64,000 nt of DNA from M55B127 sp035269185. GTDB lineage: Bacteria > Bacillota > Halanaerobiia > Halanaerobiales > M55B127. The translations under genes and the position numbers were made by a program. Below the pieces are notes generated by a model. The model was not told where the DNA came from. It ran no database searches and was given only the letters and a program-made list of their open reading frames with translations. Positions within the stretch are counted from its first letter, which is position 1, and each line of letters begins with the position of its first letter. This document shows, piece after piece, positions 43,003 through 51,583 of the stretch. The stretch is from contig CAYSHP010000004.1 in assembly GCA_964430875.1 (NCBI GenBank), forward strand, positions 23,487-87,486, written 5' to 3'.

Positions 43003-44220
43003 ATGTTATTTTATGATAAATTAAAATTAGCTTTTTCTGGGGTAAGCAGTAATAAATTCCGATCTTTTTTAACTTTATTAGGTATAATTATTGGAGTTGG
43101 CTCTGTAATTTTAATGGTTTCATTAGGTTCAGGAACTAGAAATGTAGTGAGTGGTCAGTTTGAAAGCATATCAACTAAACAGGTTTATTTAAGCACAAAT
43201 TGGAACCTTTCTTATAGCTCAAGGGGCCATTTGAATGAAGAAGATGAGAGCTATTTAGAAAATGCAACAACTGGTGAAGTAAATATTACGCCCTTTTATA
43301 GAAATTATCAGTCTGTTGAATATAAGGGTAAAAATATTAGAACAACAGTTGCAGGAGTAAAGGCAAATGCATTAGATCTAACAAACCTTAAATTAAAATA
43401 TGGTCGGACTATTAACGAAAGTGATATCCAGGGAAGAAAAAGTGCAGTTGTAATTTCAGAAAACATTTTATCTCAATTGGCTAATAGCTCCAATTATTCT
43501 AAAATGTTAGGTGAAGAAATAACAATCGGCAATAAAAAACTAACAATAGTTGGCATATTAGGAAGAAGTAATTCTACACTTGCTTTAGGTAATGATTCTG
43601 CTTTACTTCCCCTCACTACATATAAAAATATTTTTCCCAGGCGAAGCAAATATTATGATTTTATGTTAATAGAATATGGTAATAATTTAACTGAAAGTGA
43701 TTTAATTGCTCAAGTTAATTATCTTTTAAATAATAAATATGGTACAGTTAATGGTGAAAATAGATTTCGAATTGAAGGATTACAGGGTAGAATTAATTTG
43801 GTAAATCAAGTAACTAATGTATTAACCTATTTATTAGGTGGAATTGCTACTATTTCACTATTAGTTGGTGGAATAGGAGTAATGAATATTATGTTAGTCT
43901 CAGTTAAAGAAAGAACAAGAGAAATTGGTTTGAGAAAAGCGATTGGTGCTTCAAATCAGGATGTACAACATCAATTTTTGTTTGAATCTATAATTTTATC
44001 ACTTGGTGGAGGTTTAATTGGAATTATTTTGGGTATAGGTTTATCACTTTTAGCTAACTATACTATAACCCACTTCTTTGATTGGTGGCAGGGCACAATA
44101 CCTCTTTGGGTGATATTACTTTCATTTGGAGTAACTGTTAGCATCGGATTAATATTTGGTTTTTATCCGGCATATAAAGCTTCTCAGCTTGATCCAATAG
44201 AAGCTTTAAGATATGAATAG
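43003..44220 (+). CDS. ABC transporter permease, MacB type (second of pair)
   Basis: A 405-residue homologue of the preceding permease: FRSFLTLLGIIIGVGSVILM at the N-terminus, periplasmic MacB_PCD domain (about 45-275), then GVMNIMLVSVKERTREIGLRKAIGAS and PAYKASQLDPIEALRYE. The two copies share the TREIGLRKAIGA stretch exactly but differ in the outer domain, so they are old duplicates with distinct faces. ATG 43003 follows GGAAAGGAGG. A terminator at 44244 ends the four-gene operon. Confidence 0.9.
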   Translation: MLFYDKLKLAFSGVSSNKFRSFLTLLGIIIGVGSVILMVSLGSGTRNVVSGQFESISTKQVYLSTNWNLSYSSRGHLNEEDESYLENATTGEVNITPFYRNYQSVEYKGKNIRTTVAGVKANALDLTNLKLKYGRTINESDIQGRKSAVVISENILSQLANSSNYSKMLGEEITIGNKKLTIVGILGRSNSTLALGNDSALLPLTTYKNIFPRRSKYYDFMLIEYGNNLTESDLIAQVNYLLNNKYGTVNGENRFRIEGLQGRINLVNQVTNVLTYLLGGIATISLLVGGIGVMNIMLVSVKERTREIGLRKAIGASNQDVQHQFLFESIILSLGGGLIGIILGIGLSLLANYTITHFFDWWQGTIPLWVILLSFGVTVSIGLIFGFYPAYKASQLDPIEALRYE

Positions 44221-44243
44221 CTAAAAAAACATTATTATCAAAA

Positions 44244-44268
44244 AAACTCGGGAAATCCCGAGTTTTTA
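44244..44268 (+). terminator. Rho-independent terminator after exporter operon
   Basis: AAACTCGGG-AAAT-CCCGAGTTT stem followed by TTATC. Confidence 0.85.
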
Positions 44269-44324
44269 TCATCTCTAACTATTTTATTTATAAAAATTAA
44301 GTATTTTTTGCCTTAAAATAAAAA

Positions 44325-44400
44325 TGGAGCTGATGACCGGACTTGAACCGGTAGCCTGCTGATTACAAGTCAGCTGCTCTACCAATTGAGCTACATCAGC
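44325..44400 (-). tRNA. tRNA-Thr (anticodon TGT)
   Basis: The minus strand folds as a 76-base cloverleaf: acceptor GCTGATG/CATCAGC, D-arm with AGCTCAATTGGTAGAGC, anticodon loop CTTGTAA (anticodon TGT), T-arm CCGGTTCAAGTCCGG, and an encoded CCA end. Its promoter (44441-44469) lies upstream on the same strand. Confidence 0.96.
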
Positions 44401-44440
44401 TTGAATAGTTTTTTGTTGTTTTCAATTTCGTACAGCAATT

Positions 44441-44469
44441 ATTATAACTTAGAATTAGTGTTAGGTCAA
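44441..44469 (-). promoter_or_regulatory. Promoter of tRNA-Thr
   Basis: On the minus strand: TTGACC (44469-44464), 17-base spacer, TATAAT (44446-44441), about 40 bases before the tRNA. Confidence 0.8.
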
Positions 44470-44528
44470 GGGTTAAATCATAATTTTTTAATATTTTTCT
44501 CTCTAAATATATTATACACCACATTTGG

Positions 44529-44557
44529 TTGTAATATAACCCCTGTGATGATATAAT
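44529..44557 (+). promoter_or_regulatory. Promoter of the DUF2103 gene
   Basis: TTGTAA (44529-44534), 17-base spacer, TATAAT (44552-44557), with the start codon only 22 bases after the -10. It diverges from the tRNA-Thr promoter. Confidence 0.65.
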
Positions 44558-44578
44558 TTTTTTTAGGAAGTGATAATG

Positions 44579-44875
44579 ATGGCTAACAAGTATAGAAGCA
44601 ATAAGATTAAAAAAGAACATACCATAATAGAAGATATACTGCCACTTCTTGAGAGTATTTCTATTTATCCAGAAATAAAAAGTATAATTCCGGGTAGAAT
44701 AAATCAAAGAAGCAGCAGTAGTGGCTTGAAAGCATATTTACAGATTAAATATAATACCAATAGTGGATTGAAACTTCTTGCTAAAAATAGTTCATCTGTA
44801 CAGGAAGTCTTTGTGGTAACTAAAGATGCAGATAAAACTATTAAAAGGTTAAAAAAATTAGAATTCACTAGTTAA
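44579..44875 (+). CDS. DUF2103-like small protein
   Basis: A 98-residue basic cytoplasmic protein. The helix HTIIEDILPLLESISIYPEI and the segment IIPGRINQRSSSSGLKAYLQ followed by GLKLLAKNSSSVQEVFVVT fit DUF2103, a family annotated as metal-binding from its motifs but without a known role. ATG 44579 is exactly 8 bases beyond the GAAGTGAT ribosome site, matching recA and cinA. It stands alone between two tRNA genes, each with its own promoter. Confidence 0.6.
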   Translation: MANKYRSNKIKKEHTIIEDILPLLESISIYPEIKSIIPGRINQRSSSSGLKAYLQIKYNTNSGLKLLAKNSSSVQEVFVVTKDADKTIKRLKKLEFTS

Positions 44876-44878
44876 TTC

Positions 44879-44907
44879 TTGACATTCTAGTAATTGTAGG
44901 ATATAAT
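44879..44907 (+). promoter_or_regulatory. Promoter of tRNA-Pro
   Basis: Perfect consensus TTGACA (44879-44884), 17 bases, TATAAT (44902-44907), 13 bases before the tRNA. Confidence 0.88.
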
Positions 44908-44920
44908 TTTTAACAGTTTG

Positions 44921-44997
44921 CGGGTTGTGGCGCAGCTTGGTAGCGCGCACGCCTGGGGGGCGTGAGGTCCCGGGTTCAAATCCCGGCAACCCGACCA
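44921..44997 (+). tRNA. tRNA-Pro (anticodon GGG)
   Basis: A 77-base cloverleaf: acceptor CGGGTTG/CAACCCG, D-arm GCGCAGCTTGGTAGCGC, anticodon stem CACGC/GCGTG with loop CTGGGGG (anticodon GGG), T-arm CCGGGTTCAAATCCCGG, and encoded CCA. It decodes the CCC/CCU proline codons; a GC-rich body is notable in such AT-rich surroundings. Confidence 0.96.
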
Positions 44998-45012
44998 TTT
45001 AATAAAGTTTTT

Positions 45013-45038
45013 TCAGGCCCGGTTTGGGCTTTTTTTAT
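45013..45038 (+). terminator. Terminator after tRNA-Pro
   Basis: AGGCCC-GGTTT-GGGCTT stem followed by a seven-T run. Confidence 0.8.
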
Positions 45039-45067
45039 ATTTAACAGATAAAAAGGGTGTATAATTT

Positions 45068-46387
45068 ATGATAAAAGTGAGTTTTGTAACTTTAGGTTGT
45101 CCCAAAAATGAAGTAGATACCGATTATATGATGGGGATAACCTTTAATGATGAAAAATATAAATATGAAGATGATCCTAAAAAAGCCGATGTAATAGTAA
45201 TAAATACCTGTGGCTTTATAGAAGATGCCAAAGAAGAATCAATAGATACTATTTTACAAGCTGCTGAATATAAAAATGAGGGATTAATTGATGCTTTAAT
45301 TGTAACAGGCTGTCTAACACAAAGATATAAAAATGAATTAATGGATGAAATTAAAGAGATTGATGCTGTATTAGGCACCGGTACTTTTGACCAAATCAAA
45401 GAAACAATTGACGATGTATTAAAAACTCATAAAAGATATAATAGAATCGATAATCCAGTTTTTGATTTTAATCAAGATTTAGAAAGATTTAATAAAAAAG
45501 GCCATTATTCATATGTAAAAATAGCAGAAGGCTGTAATAATAAATGTAGTTACTGCAGTATACCTTTTATAAGAGGTCCTTTAAATAGCCGTAAAATGGA
45601 AGATATAATTAAAGAAATTAAAATTCTAGTAGAAAGTGGAACCAAAGAAATTATTTTAACTGCCCAAGATACTACAGAATATGGTAAAGACCTCTATGGA
45701 AAAAGAAAACTAGTAGAACTCTTAAAAGAAATTGTTAAAATAAAAGATCTAAAATGGATTAGATTACTATACAGTTATCCTGAACATATTTCTGATGAAT
45801 TAATAAAAGTTATTAAAGAAAATGAAAAAATATGTAATTACTTAGACATTCCAGTCCAGCATTCTTCTAATAAAATTCGAAAAAAAATGAGAAGAGAAGG
45901 AACTAAAGAAGAGTTGCTCAATGTTATAAATGATATAAGAAACAATATTGAAGATGTAGTCCTAAGAACCTCTCTTATAGTAGGTTTCCCTGGTGAAACT
46001 GAAAAAGATTTCAAAGAATTAGTCTCTTTTATTAAAGAAGTTCAGTTTGATCGTTTAGGTGTTTTTCAGTACTCAAAAGAAGAAGGTACTAAAGCAGCAG
46101 CTATGAATAATCAAATTGATAAAAAAACTAAACAAAAAAGATATAATAAAATAATGGAAATACAGCAAGATATATCATATAATAAGAATAGTGAATTAAT
46201 AGATGAAGTTGTAGAAGTCATTATTGATGAAAAAATTGAGGATGAATATATAGGCAGAACAGCATATGATGCACCTGAAATTGATAATACGGTCTATGTA
46301 CAAGGTAAAGATATTAGCATGGGAGACATTGTTAAGGTTAAAATTACAAACGCCTTTGAATATGACTTAATGGGAGAGAAAATATAA
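45068..46387 (+). CDS. rimO: Ribosomal protein S12 methylthiotransferase RimO
   Basis: A 439-residue radical-SAM enzyme that methylthiolates Asp in the universally conserved loop of ribosomal protein S12. The N-terminal UPF0004 domain has VTLGCPKNEVDTDYMMG with further cysteines in NTCGF and VTGCLTQRY (second iron-sulfur cluster). The radical-SAM motif is EGCNNKCSYCSIP, and a TRAM domain ends the chain. The first motif (KNEVDTD) separates RimO from MiaB. The stop codon overlaps the pgsA ATG by one base (TAATG), an order common in Bacillota. Confidence 0.94.
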   Translation: MIKVSFVTLGCPKNEVDTDYMMGITFNDEKYKYEDDPKKADVIVINTCGFIEDAKEESIDTILQAAEYKNEGLIDALIVTGCLTQRYKNELMDEIKEIDAVLGTGTFDQIKETIDDVLKTHKRYNRIDNPVFDFNQDLERFNKKGHYSYVKIAEGCNNKCSYCSIPFIRGPLNSRKMEDIIKEIKILVESGTKEIILTAQDTTEYGKDLYGKRKLVELLKEIVKIKDLKWIRLLYSYPEHISDELIKVIKENEKICNYLDIPVQHSSNKIRKKMRREGTKEELLNVINDIRNNIEDVVLRTSLIVGFPGETEKDFKELVSFIKEVQFDRLGVFQYSKEEGTKAAAMNNQIDKKTKQKRYNKIMEIQQDISYNKNSELIDEVVEVIIDEKIEDEYIGRTAYDAPEIDNTVYVQGKDISMGDIVKVKITNAFEYDLMGEKI

Positions 46388-46941
46388 TGAATCTACCTAA
46401 CAAATTAACCCTTTTAAGAATTATTTTAGTCCCTATCTTTATTATCTTTTTATTAATGAGAAAAGATATTCCTGGGGCTGAAGTATTTTCATTAGCTGTT
46501 TTTATCTTAGCTGCTATAACCGACAGCTTAGACGGTTATATTGCTAGAAAACAACAAATTGTTACCAAATTTGGTAAAATTGTAGATCCAGTTGCTGATA
46601 AGTTATTAATATCTGGAGCTTTAATTGCTTTTGTTTCTCTAGATGAAATATCTTTGTGGGCTGCTATCTTAATTATTGGTCGTGAATTTGCTGTTACCGG
46701 GTTGCGAGTTATTGCAGCTAAAGATGGTGTAATAATTTCGGCAAGTATTTGGGGTAAAATTAAAACAACGATTCAAATTATAGCAGTAATTGCTATTATT
46801 GCAGACCCTAAGATTATTACTTTACCCTATAATATACCAAATATTTTAATCTGGATTGCAGTATTAATTACTCTTTTCTCTGGCTATAAATACTTCCAAG
46901 CAGTTAATATTGACTTTTTTGTTGAGGAGGATCACCAATAA
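46387..46941 (+). CDS. pgsA: CDP-diacylglycerol-glycerol-3-phosphate 3-phosphatidyltransferase
   Basis: A 184-residue membrane enzyme that makes phosphatidylglycerophosphate, the committed step to phosphatidylglycerol. The CDP-alcohol phosphotransferase motif D-x2-DG-x2-AR-x8-G-x3-D is visible as TDSLDGYIARKQQIVTKFGK and VDPVAD. Four to five membrane helices. The product's lipid is also the diacylglycerol donor for Lgt. The next gene, pgpA, provides the following step of the same pathway, and its ribosome site lies inside the end of pgsA. Confidence 0.94.
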   Translation: MNLPNKLTLLRIILVPIFIIFLLMRKDIPGAEVFSLAVFILAAITDSLDGYIARKQQIVTKFGKIVDPVADKLLISGALIAFVSLDEISLWAAILIIGREFAVTGLRVIAAKDGVIISASIWGKIKTTIQIIAVIAIIADPKIITLPYNIPNILIWIAVLITLFSGYKYFQAVNIDFFVEEDHQ

Positions 46942-46945
46942 TACA

Positions 46946-47404
46946 ATGAATGAGATCAAAAAGAAGATAACGGAGATTATTGCAAGTTGTTTTTATATAG
47001 GTTATATTCCAGGGGCTCCTGGAACATATGGCTCTTTATTTGCTCTTTTATTAATAAGTCAATTTAATTTTTTAACCAAAAATATTTCAGTAGTAATTTT
47101 TATTATTTTCGGTTTAATATTCTCTACCCTTATGGAAAAACAAACCGGTAAAAAAGATGACCAAAGGATTGTCATAGATGAATTCGTTGGTATGTTAATT
47201 ACTTTCTATTTTGTAAAACCTAACTTCGCTTATTTAATTATAGGTTTTATCTTATTTAGGCTCTATGATATATATAAACCTTATCCAATTAAAAAAATAC
47301 AGAATTTACCTTCAGGCTGGGGAATCATGTTAGATGACATATTAGCCGGGGTTTATGCAAGAATAGTATTACATATATTTGTTATACTTCAAATCGGTTT
47401 TTAA
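46946..47404 (+). CDS. pgpA: Phosphatidylglycerophosphatase A
   Basis: A 152-residue membrane phosphatase that converts phosphatidylglycerophosphate into phosphatidylglycerol. The PgpA signature is GYIPGAPGTYGSLFALL near the N-terminus, DDQRIVIDEFVGMLITF in the middle and GWGIMLDDILAGVYA near the end, where the clustered acidic residues form the metal site. ATG 46946 was chosen; the ribosome site GAGGAGG ends 15 bases upstream, which is long, so the exact start is uncertain and a longer form from 46910 is possible. The stop codon lies inside a terminator hairpin. Confidence 0.88.
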   Translation: MNEIKKKITEIIASCFYIGYIPGAPGTYGSLFALLLISQFNFLTKNISVVIFIIFGLIFSTLMEKQTGKKDDQRIVIDEFVGMLITFYFVKPNFAYLIIGFILFRLYDIYKPYPIKKIQNLPSGWGIMLDDILAGVYARIVLHIFVILQIGF

Positions 47405-47420
47405 AAACCGATTTTTTTTA
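47391..47420 (+). terminator. Terminator overlapping the end of pgpA
   Basis: AAATCGGTTTTT / AAAAACCGATTT, a perfect 12-bp stem followed by eight T; the pgpA stop codon lies in the stem. Confidence 0.88.
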
Positions 47421-47431
47421 TTAAATAAATA

Positions 47432-47440
47432 TGATATAAT
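47432..47440 (+). promoter_or_regulatory. Possible extended -10 promoter for cinA
   Basis: TGATATAAT (TGn plus consensus TATAAT) with the -35 position falling in the pgpA terminator. The start of transcription would leave a very short leader before GAGGTGA, so this is uncertain. Confidence 0.35.
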
Positions 47441-47458
47441 TTATTAGAGGTGAACATA

Positions 47459-48685
47459 TTGAAAGTAGAAATAGTAAGTATTGGTGACGAACTTTTAGAT
47501 GGTTCTGTGCAAGAAAGAAATGCTAATTATATTAGTAACAAATTAAAAAAATACAAAATTATACCTCATCATATTAGTATAATCGGAGATAACATAATTA
47601 AAATATTAAATTTATTAGAATGTGCTAAGGATAGATCTGATATAATTTTTGTGACAGGAGGTCTAGGACCTACTGGTGATGACATTACCCGCAAAGCAGT
47701 TAGTAAAGCATTTGATTTGGAATTAATATTTCATGAAGATATCAAAAAGCGTATAAAACAAAGATTAAAAGAATTTCATGTAAAACATACAGATAATAAT
47801 AATCAACAGGCCATGATACCAAAAGGAGCCAAGATCTTAAAAAATGAACAAGGGACCGCTCCCGGCTTTATAATAAACAAAAACGATACTACCTGTATCT
47901 GTATGCCAGGAGTACCGGATGAAATGAAACCAATGTTGAATAATCAGGTGTTTCCGTACCTAAAATTAGAAGATAAAAATGAATACAAAAAAGAGTTAAA
48001 TTTTAAAGGAATTGGTGAAGCTCAATTAGAAGATAAAATATATAGTTCTGTTAAAATTCCAAAAGATGTATACCTAAGTTTTGTAGTCAAAAGGACCCAT
48101 ATTTTAGTTAAAATAAAAAGCAAGTACGAAAAATTAGTAAAAGAAACTACTCGAAAAATAAAAGAAGAATTAAGTCAAAATATCTTTCAGGATTTATACT
48201 TAGTAGAAACCGTCTATAATATTATGAAAAATAATAAACTTACTTTAAGTACAGCAGAATCATGTACTGGTGGTCTACTTGGCAATAGAATCACAAATTT
48301 ATCCGGTAGTTCTATTTATTATAAGGGTGGTATAATAGCTTATAGTAATCAGTTAAAAATTGATTTACTAGATATTGAGCCTGAAATAATAGAGATAAAA
48401 GGAGCAGTCAGTTATGAAACGGCTGAAAGAATGGCTGATAATATCAAAAAAATTACTAATTCTGATTATGGAATTGGAATTACAGGCATAGCAGGTCCAT
48501 CTGGGGGTACAAAAGAAAAACCAGTCGGTCTTGTCTATATTGGAGTAAGTGGAAAAGACCATACAACTGTCAACAAGTACAATCTTAAGGGAAGAAGAAA
48601 ACAGATTAAATATCTAAGTAGTGAATTTGCCTTACAGAATTTAAAGAATCTATTATACAGGGAGGGTTATCATGAAAAAAAATAA
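47459..48685 (+). CDS. cinA: CinA: competence/damage-inducible protein, nicotinamide-nucleotide amidohydrolase
   Basis: A 408-residue two-domain protein. The N-terminal MoCF-like domain contains SIGDELLDGSVQERNANYI, VTGGLGPTGDDITR and MPGVPDEM (ADP-ribose pyrophosphatase role). The C-terminal PncC domain, STAESCTGGLLGNRITNLSG with GITGIAGPSGG and KPVGLVYIGV, deamidates nicotinamide mononucleotide. Start is TTG 47459, exactly 8 bases from the AGG of GAGGTGA; the GTG at 47450 is part of that site. The TPR gene begins 14 bases before its stop. Confidence 0.93.
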   Translation: MKVEIVSIGDELLDGSVQERNANYISNKLKKYKIIPHHISIIGDNIIKILNLLECAKDRSDIIFVTGGLGPTGDDITRKAVSKAFDLELIFHEDIKKRIKQRLKEFHVKHTDNNNQQAMIPKGAKILKNEQGTAPGFIINKNDTTCICMPGVPDEMKPMLNNQVFPYLKLEDKNEYKKELNFKGIGEAQLEDKIYSSVKIPKDVYLSFVVKRTHILVKIKSKYEKLVKETTRKIKEELSQNIFQDLYLVETVYNIMKNNKLTLSTAESCTGGLLGNRITNLSGSSIYYKGGIIAYSNQLKIDLLDIEPEIIEIKGAVSYETAERMADNIKKITNSDYGIGITGIAGPSGGTKEKPVGLVYIGVSGKDHTTVNKYNLKGRRKQIKYLSSEFALQNLKNLLYREGYHEKK

Positions 48686-49847
48686 AATTTTTATTGTAAT
48701 GTTACTTTTAACTTTTATCATATTTGCAAGTAGTGGAATAAATGCCCAAGGAGAACAATTAGATTTATTGAGTAGAAGTATAAAAAATTATCACCTTAAT
48801 AATTACGAAGAAGCCTTAGAATTGAATAATCAAATAAATTTAAAAGAACTAACCACAGCTGCTAAAATAGATACACTATACTATAGAACTTTAATTAATT
48901 TAGCTTTAGGTAATATTACAAAAGGTAAAGAACAGTTAGATGAACTAAAAGAAATGGGATATGATTTTGGTATGATTCATTATGAACTAGCCAGAATATA
49001 TATGAACTTTTATAACAACTTTGATAATGCATATTATCAAACTGCCTTAGAAGAATTTAAAAAAGCTCGTGCATTAGGAGTAAATTCTCCTCAATTCCAC
49101 AGAGATTATGCTATGGCCTATATGGGTGTGAATAATAAAGAAAGGGCAGTTCAACAATTAGAAATGGCAATTGTAGATAATGGAACAGTCAATGATCTAC
49201 TTAATATTGCTAACCTTCACAAAGAATTAGGTAATTATGATAAAGCAGCTGATTTTTATAATCAAGTAATTGAAATGGATAATAAAAATGTACAGGCCTA
49301 TGGTGAACTAGGTGATGTACTAATCAGACAAGAAAAATATGCTGAAGCTTCTGAGGCACTACAAAAAGGTGTAGAATTAAATTCAGATTCTCTTGTTATA
49401 AACTTCCAATTAGGTAAAGCATATTATTATACTGAAAATTACGAACAAGCTAAGCAATATTTAACAAAAGTTATAGAACTTAAACAAAATTATTACAAAG
49501 CCCACTTTTATCTAGGTAAGACCTATCATAAACAAGAAGATTTTCAAAATGCCAAATATTATTTAAACGAAGCAACTAAATACAATCCTAACTATGCAGA
49601 TGCATATATTTCTTTAGGGGATATTAATTTAAAACAAGGAAATAACTATCAAGCAATAGCTAATTATTCAACTGCTATAGAACAAAATCCTGAATATCCA
49701 GATGGACACTTTCATCTAGCATTAGCATATATCCAGTCAGATATGAAAGAAGCAGCAATTTCAGAATTAAGAAAAACTATCCATTTAAGTGGTGAACACG
49801 AACGTGCACAAGAATTATTAGATAAATTATCGGGGGAAAGTAATTAA
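48672..49847 (+). CDS. Secreted tetratricopeptide-repeat protein
   Basis: A 391-residue exported protein. The signal peptide ends near residue 25 (GINAQGEQ). About nine TPR-like helix pairs follow, the clearest with YDKAADFYNQVIEMDNKN, YAEASEALQKGVELNSDS and YQAIANYSTAIEQNPEYPDG. TPR arrays mediate protein-protein contacts; in a diderm periplasm such proteins often assist outer-membrane assembly or wall enzymes. It has no catalytic domain. Placement between cinA and thpR with overlapping or adjacent ends suggests co-transcription with housekeeping genes rather than functional relation. Confidence 0.8.
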   Translation: MKKNKIFIVMLLLTFIIFASSGINAQGEQLDLLSRSIKNYHLNNYEEALELNNQINLKELTTAAKIDTLYYRTLINLALGNITKGKEQLDELKEMGYDFGMIHYELARIYMNFYNNFDNAYYQTALEEFKKARALGVNSPQFHRDYAMAYMGVNNKERAVQQLEMAIVDNGTVNDLLNIANLHKELGNYDKAADFYNQVIEMDNKNVQAYGELGDVLIRQEKYAEASEALQKGVELNSDSLVINFQLGKAYYYTENYEQAKQYLTKVIELKQNYYKAHFYLGKTYHKQEDFQNAKYYLNEATKYNPNYADAYISLGDINLKQGNNYQAIANYSTAIEQNPEYPDGHFHLALAYIQSDMKEAAISELRKTIHLSGEHERAQELLDKLSGESN

Positions 49848-49848
49848 T

Positions 49849-50415
49849 ATGAGACTTTTTATTGCCATTCCCATTGAAGATAGAACTCAAGAACTTTTAG
49901 AAGAACAAATTGAAAAAGCCCAAACAGCTCTTGATTTTGATTTAAAATGGGTCAGTGGAGAAAATCTCCATTTGACCCTGAAATTTTTAGGGGATACAGA
50001 AGAAAGTAAAGTTGATGCAATTAAAAATTCTATTAAGAACACTTGTTCGCATTATGACAAATTTAATATTTATTACAATCATTTTGGAGCTTTTCCATCG
50101 ACAGATTATCCAAAAGTTCTATATTTTGGACTAAATGATAGCAAAAAACCACTTATTAATCTACAAAATGAACTTGAAAAAAAGCTATATGAAAGGGGTT
50201 TTGAAAAAGAGGATAGAGATTATACTCCCCATTTAACCTTTGCCAGGACAAGAAAGAAAACAGATATGAGACAACTAAAATATGATTTTAAAGATTTCAT
50301 AAAAGAAAATGACATTCGTATCTTACAAAAAGTTAACAAAATTGCTTTAATTGAAAGTCAACTTTATAAAAGTGGACCCATATATAAGGAATTATTTTCC
50401 ATAAATCTCAAGTAA
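49849..50415 (+). CDS. thpR: RNA 2',3'-cyclic phosphodiesterase / 2'-5' RNA ligase-like
   Basis: A 188-residue 2H-phosphoesterase. The two HxT/S-x motifs are HLTLKF (His41, Thr43) and HLTFAR in the C-terminal half, at the spacing usual for ThpR. It hydrolyses 2',3'-cyclic phosphate RNA ends; ligase activity is seen in vitro. It begins 1 base after the TPR stop, with GGGGGAAAG upstream inside that gene. The cinA-thpR-recA order is frequent in Bacillota. Confidence 0.88.
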   Translation: MRLFIAIPIEDRTQELLEEQIEKAQTALDFDLKWVSGENLHLTLKFLGDTEESKVDAIKNSIKNTCSHYDKFNIYYNHFGAFPSTDYPKVLYFGLNDSKKPLINLQNELEKKLYERGFEKEDRDYTPHLTFARTRKKTDMRQLKYDFKDFIKENDIRILQKVNKIALIESQLYKSGPIYKELFSINLK

Positions 50416-50418
50416 TAC

Positions 50419-50447
50419 TTGAAAAAAGGAAACATTTGTTCTATAAT
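50419..50447 (+). promoter_or_regulatory. Sigma-A promoter of recA
   Basis: TTGAAA (50419-50424), 17-base spacer, TATAAT (50442-50447). The spacer carries a LexA-box-like sequence. Confidence 0.75.
50430..50441 (+). promoter_or_regulatory. Possible LexA (SOS) box in the recA promoter
   Basis: AAACATTTGTTC matches the Bacillus-type box GAAC-N4-GTTC at 7 of 8 fixed positions and lies between -35 and -10, where repressor binding would block the polymerase. Confidence 0.5.
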
Positions 50448-50479
50448 ATAAATATAAAATAAAGATTGAGGTGATATTT

Positions 50480-51523
50480 TTGGCCAAAAATAATGAGAAA
50501 GAAAAAGCACTAGATAATGCAGTAAAAAGAATTGAAAAACAATTTGGACAGGGATCAATAATGAGACTAGGAGATAGAACATCACTTGATATTGAGTCAA
50601 TTCCGACCGGAGCACTTCCTTTAGATATAGCTTTAGGTGTAGGAGGTATTCCCAAAGGAAGAATAATTGAACTTTACGGGAATGAATCCTCAGGTAAAAC
50701 TACTTTAGGATTACATATCATTGCTGAAGCCCAAAAACAAGGTGGTATTGCAGCTTTTATCGATGCAGAACACGCACTAGATCCCAGATATGCTGAAAAT
50801 CTAGGCGTAAATATAGACGATTTATTAATATCCCAACCTAATAATGGTGAAGAAGCTTTAGAAATTGCAGAAGCTTTAGTAAGAAGTAATGCAATTGACT
50901 TAGTCATTATAGACTCAGTTGCAGCATTAGTTCCTAAAGCTGAACTAGAAGGTGAAATGGGAGATTCCCATGTTGGATTACAAGCTAGATTAATGTCTCA
51001 GGCCATGAGAAAGCTTTCAGGTGCTATATCAAAATCTGACGCAGCTTGCATATTTATCAACCAAATTCGTGAAAAAATTGGAGTAATGTTTGGTAATCCC
51101 GAAACTACTCCGGGTGGGCGTGCACTTAAATTTTACTCTTCAGTCCGAATTGAACTGAGAAGATCACAAACTATTAAAGATGGTGATGAAATTATCGGTT
51201 CCCATGCCAGGGCAAAAGTTGTAAAAAATAAAGTGGCAGCTCCCTTTAGAAAAGCTGAATTTGATATCATGTATGGAACTGGTATTTCCAGAACTGGCTG
51301 TGTATTAGATATGGGTGAAGATACCGGAATTATAGATAGAGCTGGTTCCTGGTATTCTTACGGTGATGTAAGATTAGGCCAAGGTAGAGAAAATTCAAAA
51401 CAATTCCTATCAGAAAATGAAGACATAATGGAAGAAATAGAACACAAAATAAAAGTTAAAGTAGGATTAATTGAAGATGAAGAAGTCGAAGAAGAAGAAA
51501 ATGATAAAGAAAAAGAGGCCTAA
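50480..51523 (+). CDS. recA: Recombinase RecA
   Basis: A 347-residue RecA with ALPLDIALGVGGIPKGRIIE, Walker A GNESSGKTT, Walker B LVIIDSVAAL, loop L1 MGDSHVGLQARLMSQAMRK, L2 NQIREKIGVMFGNPETTPGG and an acidic C-terminus. It forms filaments on single-stranded DNA, drives strand exchange and triggers LexA autocleavage. Start is TTG 50480, spaced 8 bases from GAGG. The promoter contains a near-consensus LexA box, so it is probably SOS-induced. A terminator follows, so rny has its own promoter. Confidence 0.97.
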   Translation: MAKNNEKEKALDNAVKRIEKQFGQGSIMRLGDRTSLDIESIPTGALPLDIALGVGGIPKGRIIELYGNESSGKTTLGLHIIAEAQKQGGIAAFIDAEHALDPRYAENLGVNIDDLLISQPNNGEEALEIAEALVRSNAIDLVIIDSVAALVPKAELEGEMGDSHVGLQARLMSQAMRKLSGAISKSDAACIFINQIREKIGVMFGNPETTPGGRALKFYSSVRIELRRSQTIKDGDEIIGSHARAKVVKNKVAAPFRKAEFDIMYGTGISRTGCVLDMGEDTGIIDRAGSWYSYGDVRLGQGRENSKQFLSENEDIMEEIEHKIKVKVGLIEDEEVEEEENDKEKEA

Positions 51524-51546
51524 AACTTAATATATTAATGATTATT

Positions 51547-51580
51547 AAAACCTGTATATTAACGTATACAGGTTTTTACT
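51547..51580 (+). terminator. Terminator after recA
   Basis: AAACCTGTATA / TATACAGGTTT, 11-bp stem with a six-base loop, followed by TTACTTT. Confidence 0.85.
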
Positions 51581-51583
51581 TTC

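Noticed and set aside
44396..44707. Minus-strand frame of 103 codons over the tRNA-Thr promoter and DUF2103 start
   Set aside because: Covers divergent promoters and a better-supported gene; no ribosome site.
44401..45000. tRNA-associated integration site or genomic island boundary
   Set aside because: Both tRNAs are intact, no integrase or direct repeat of a tRNA end is seen, and flanking genes are core genes.
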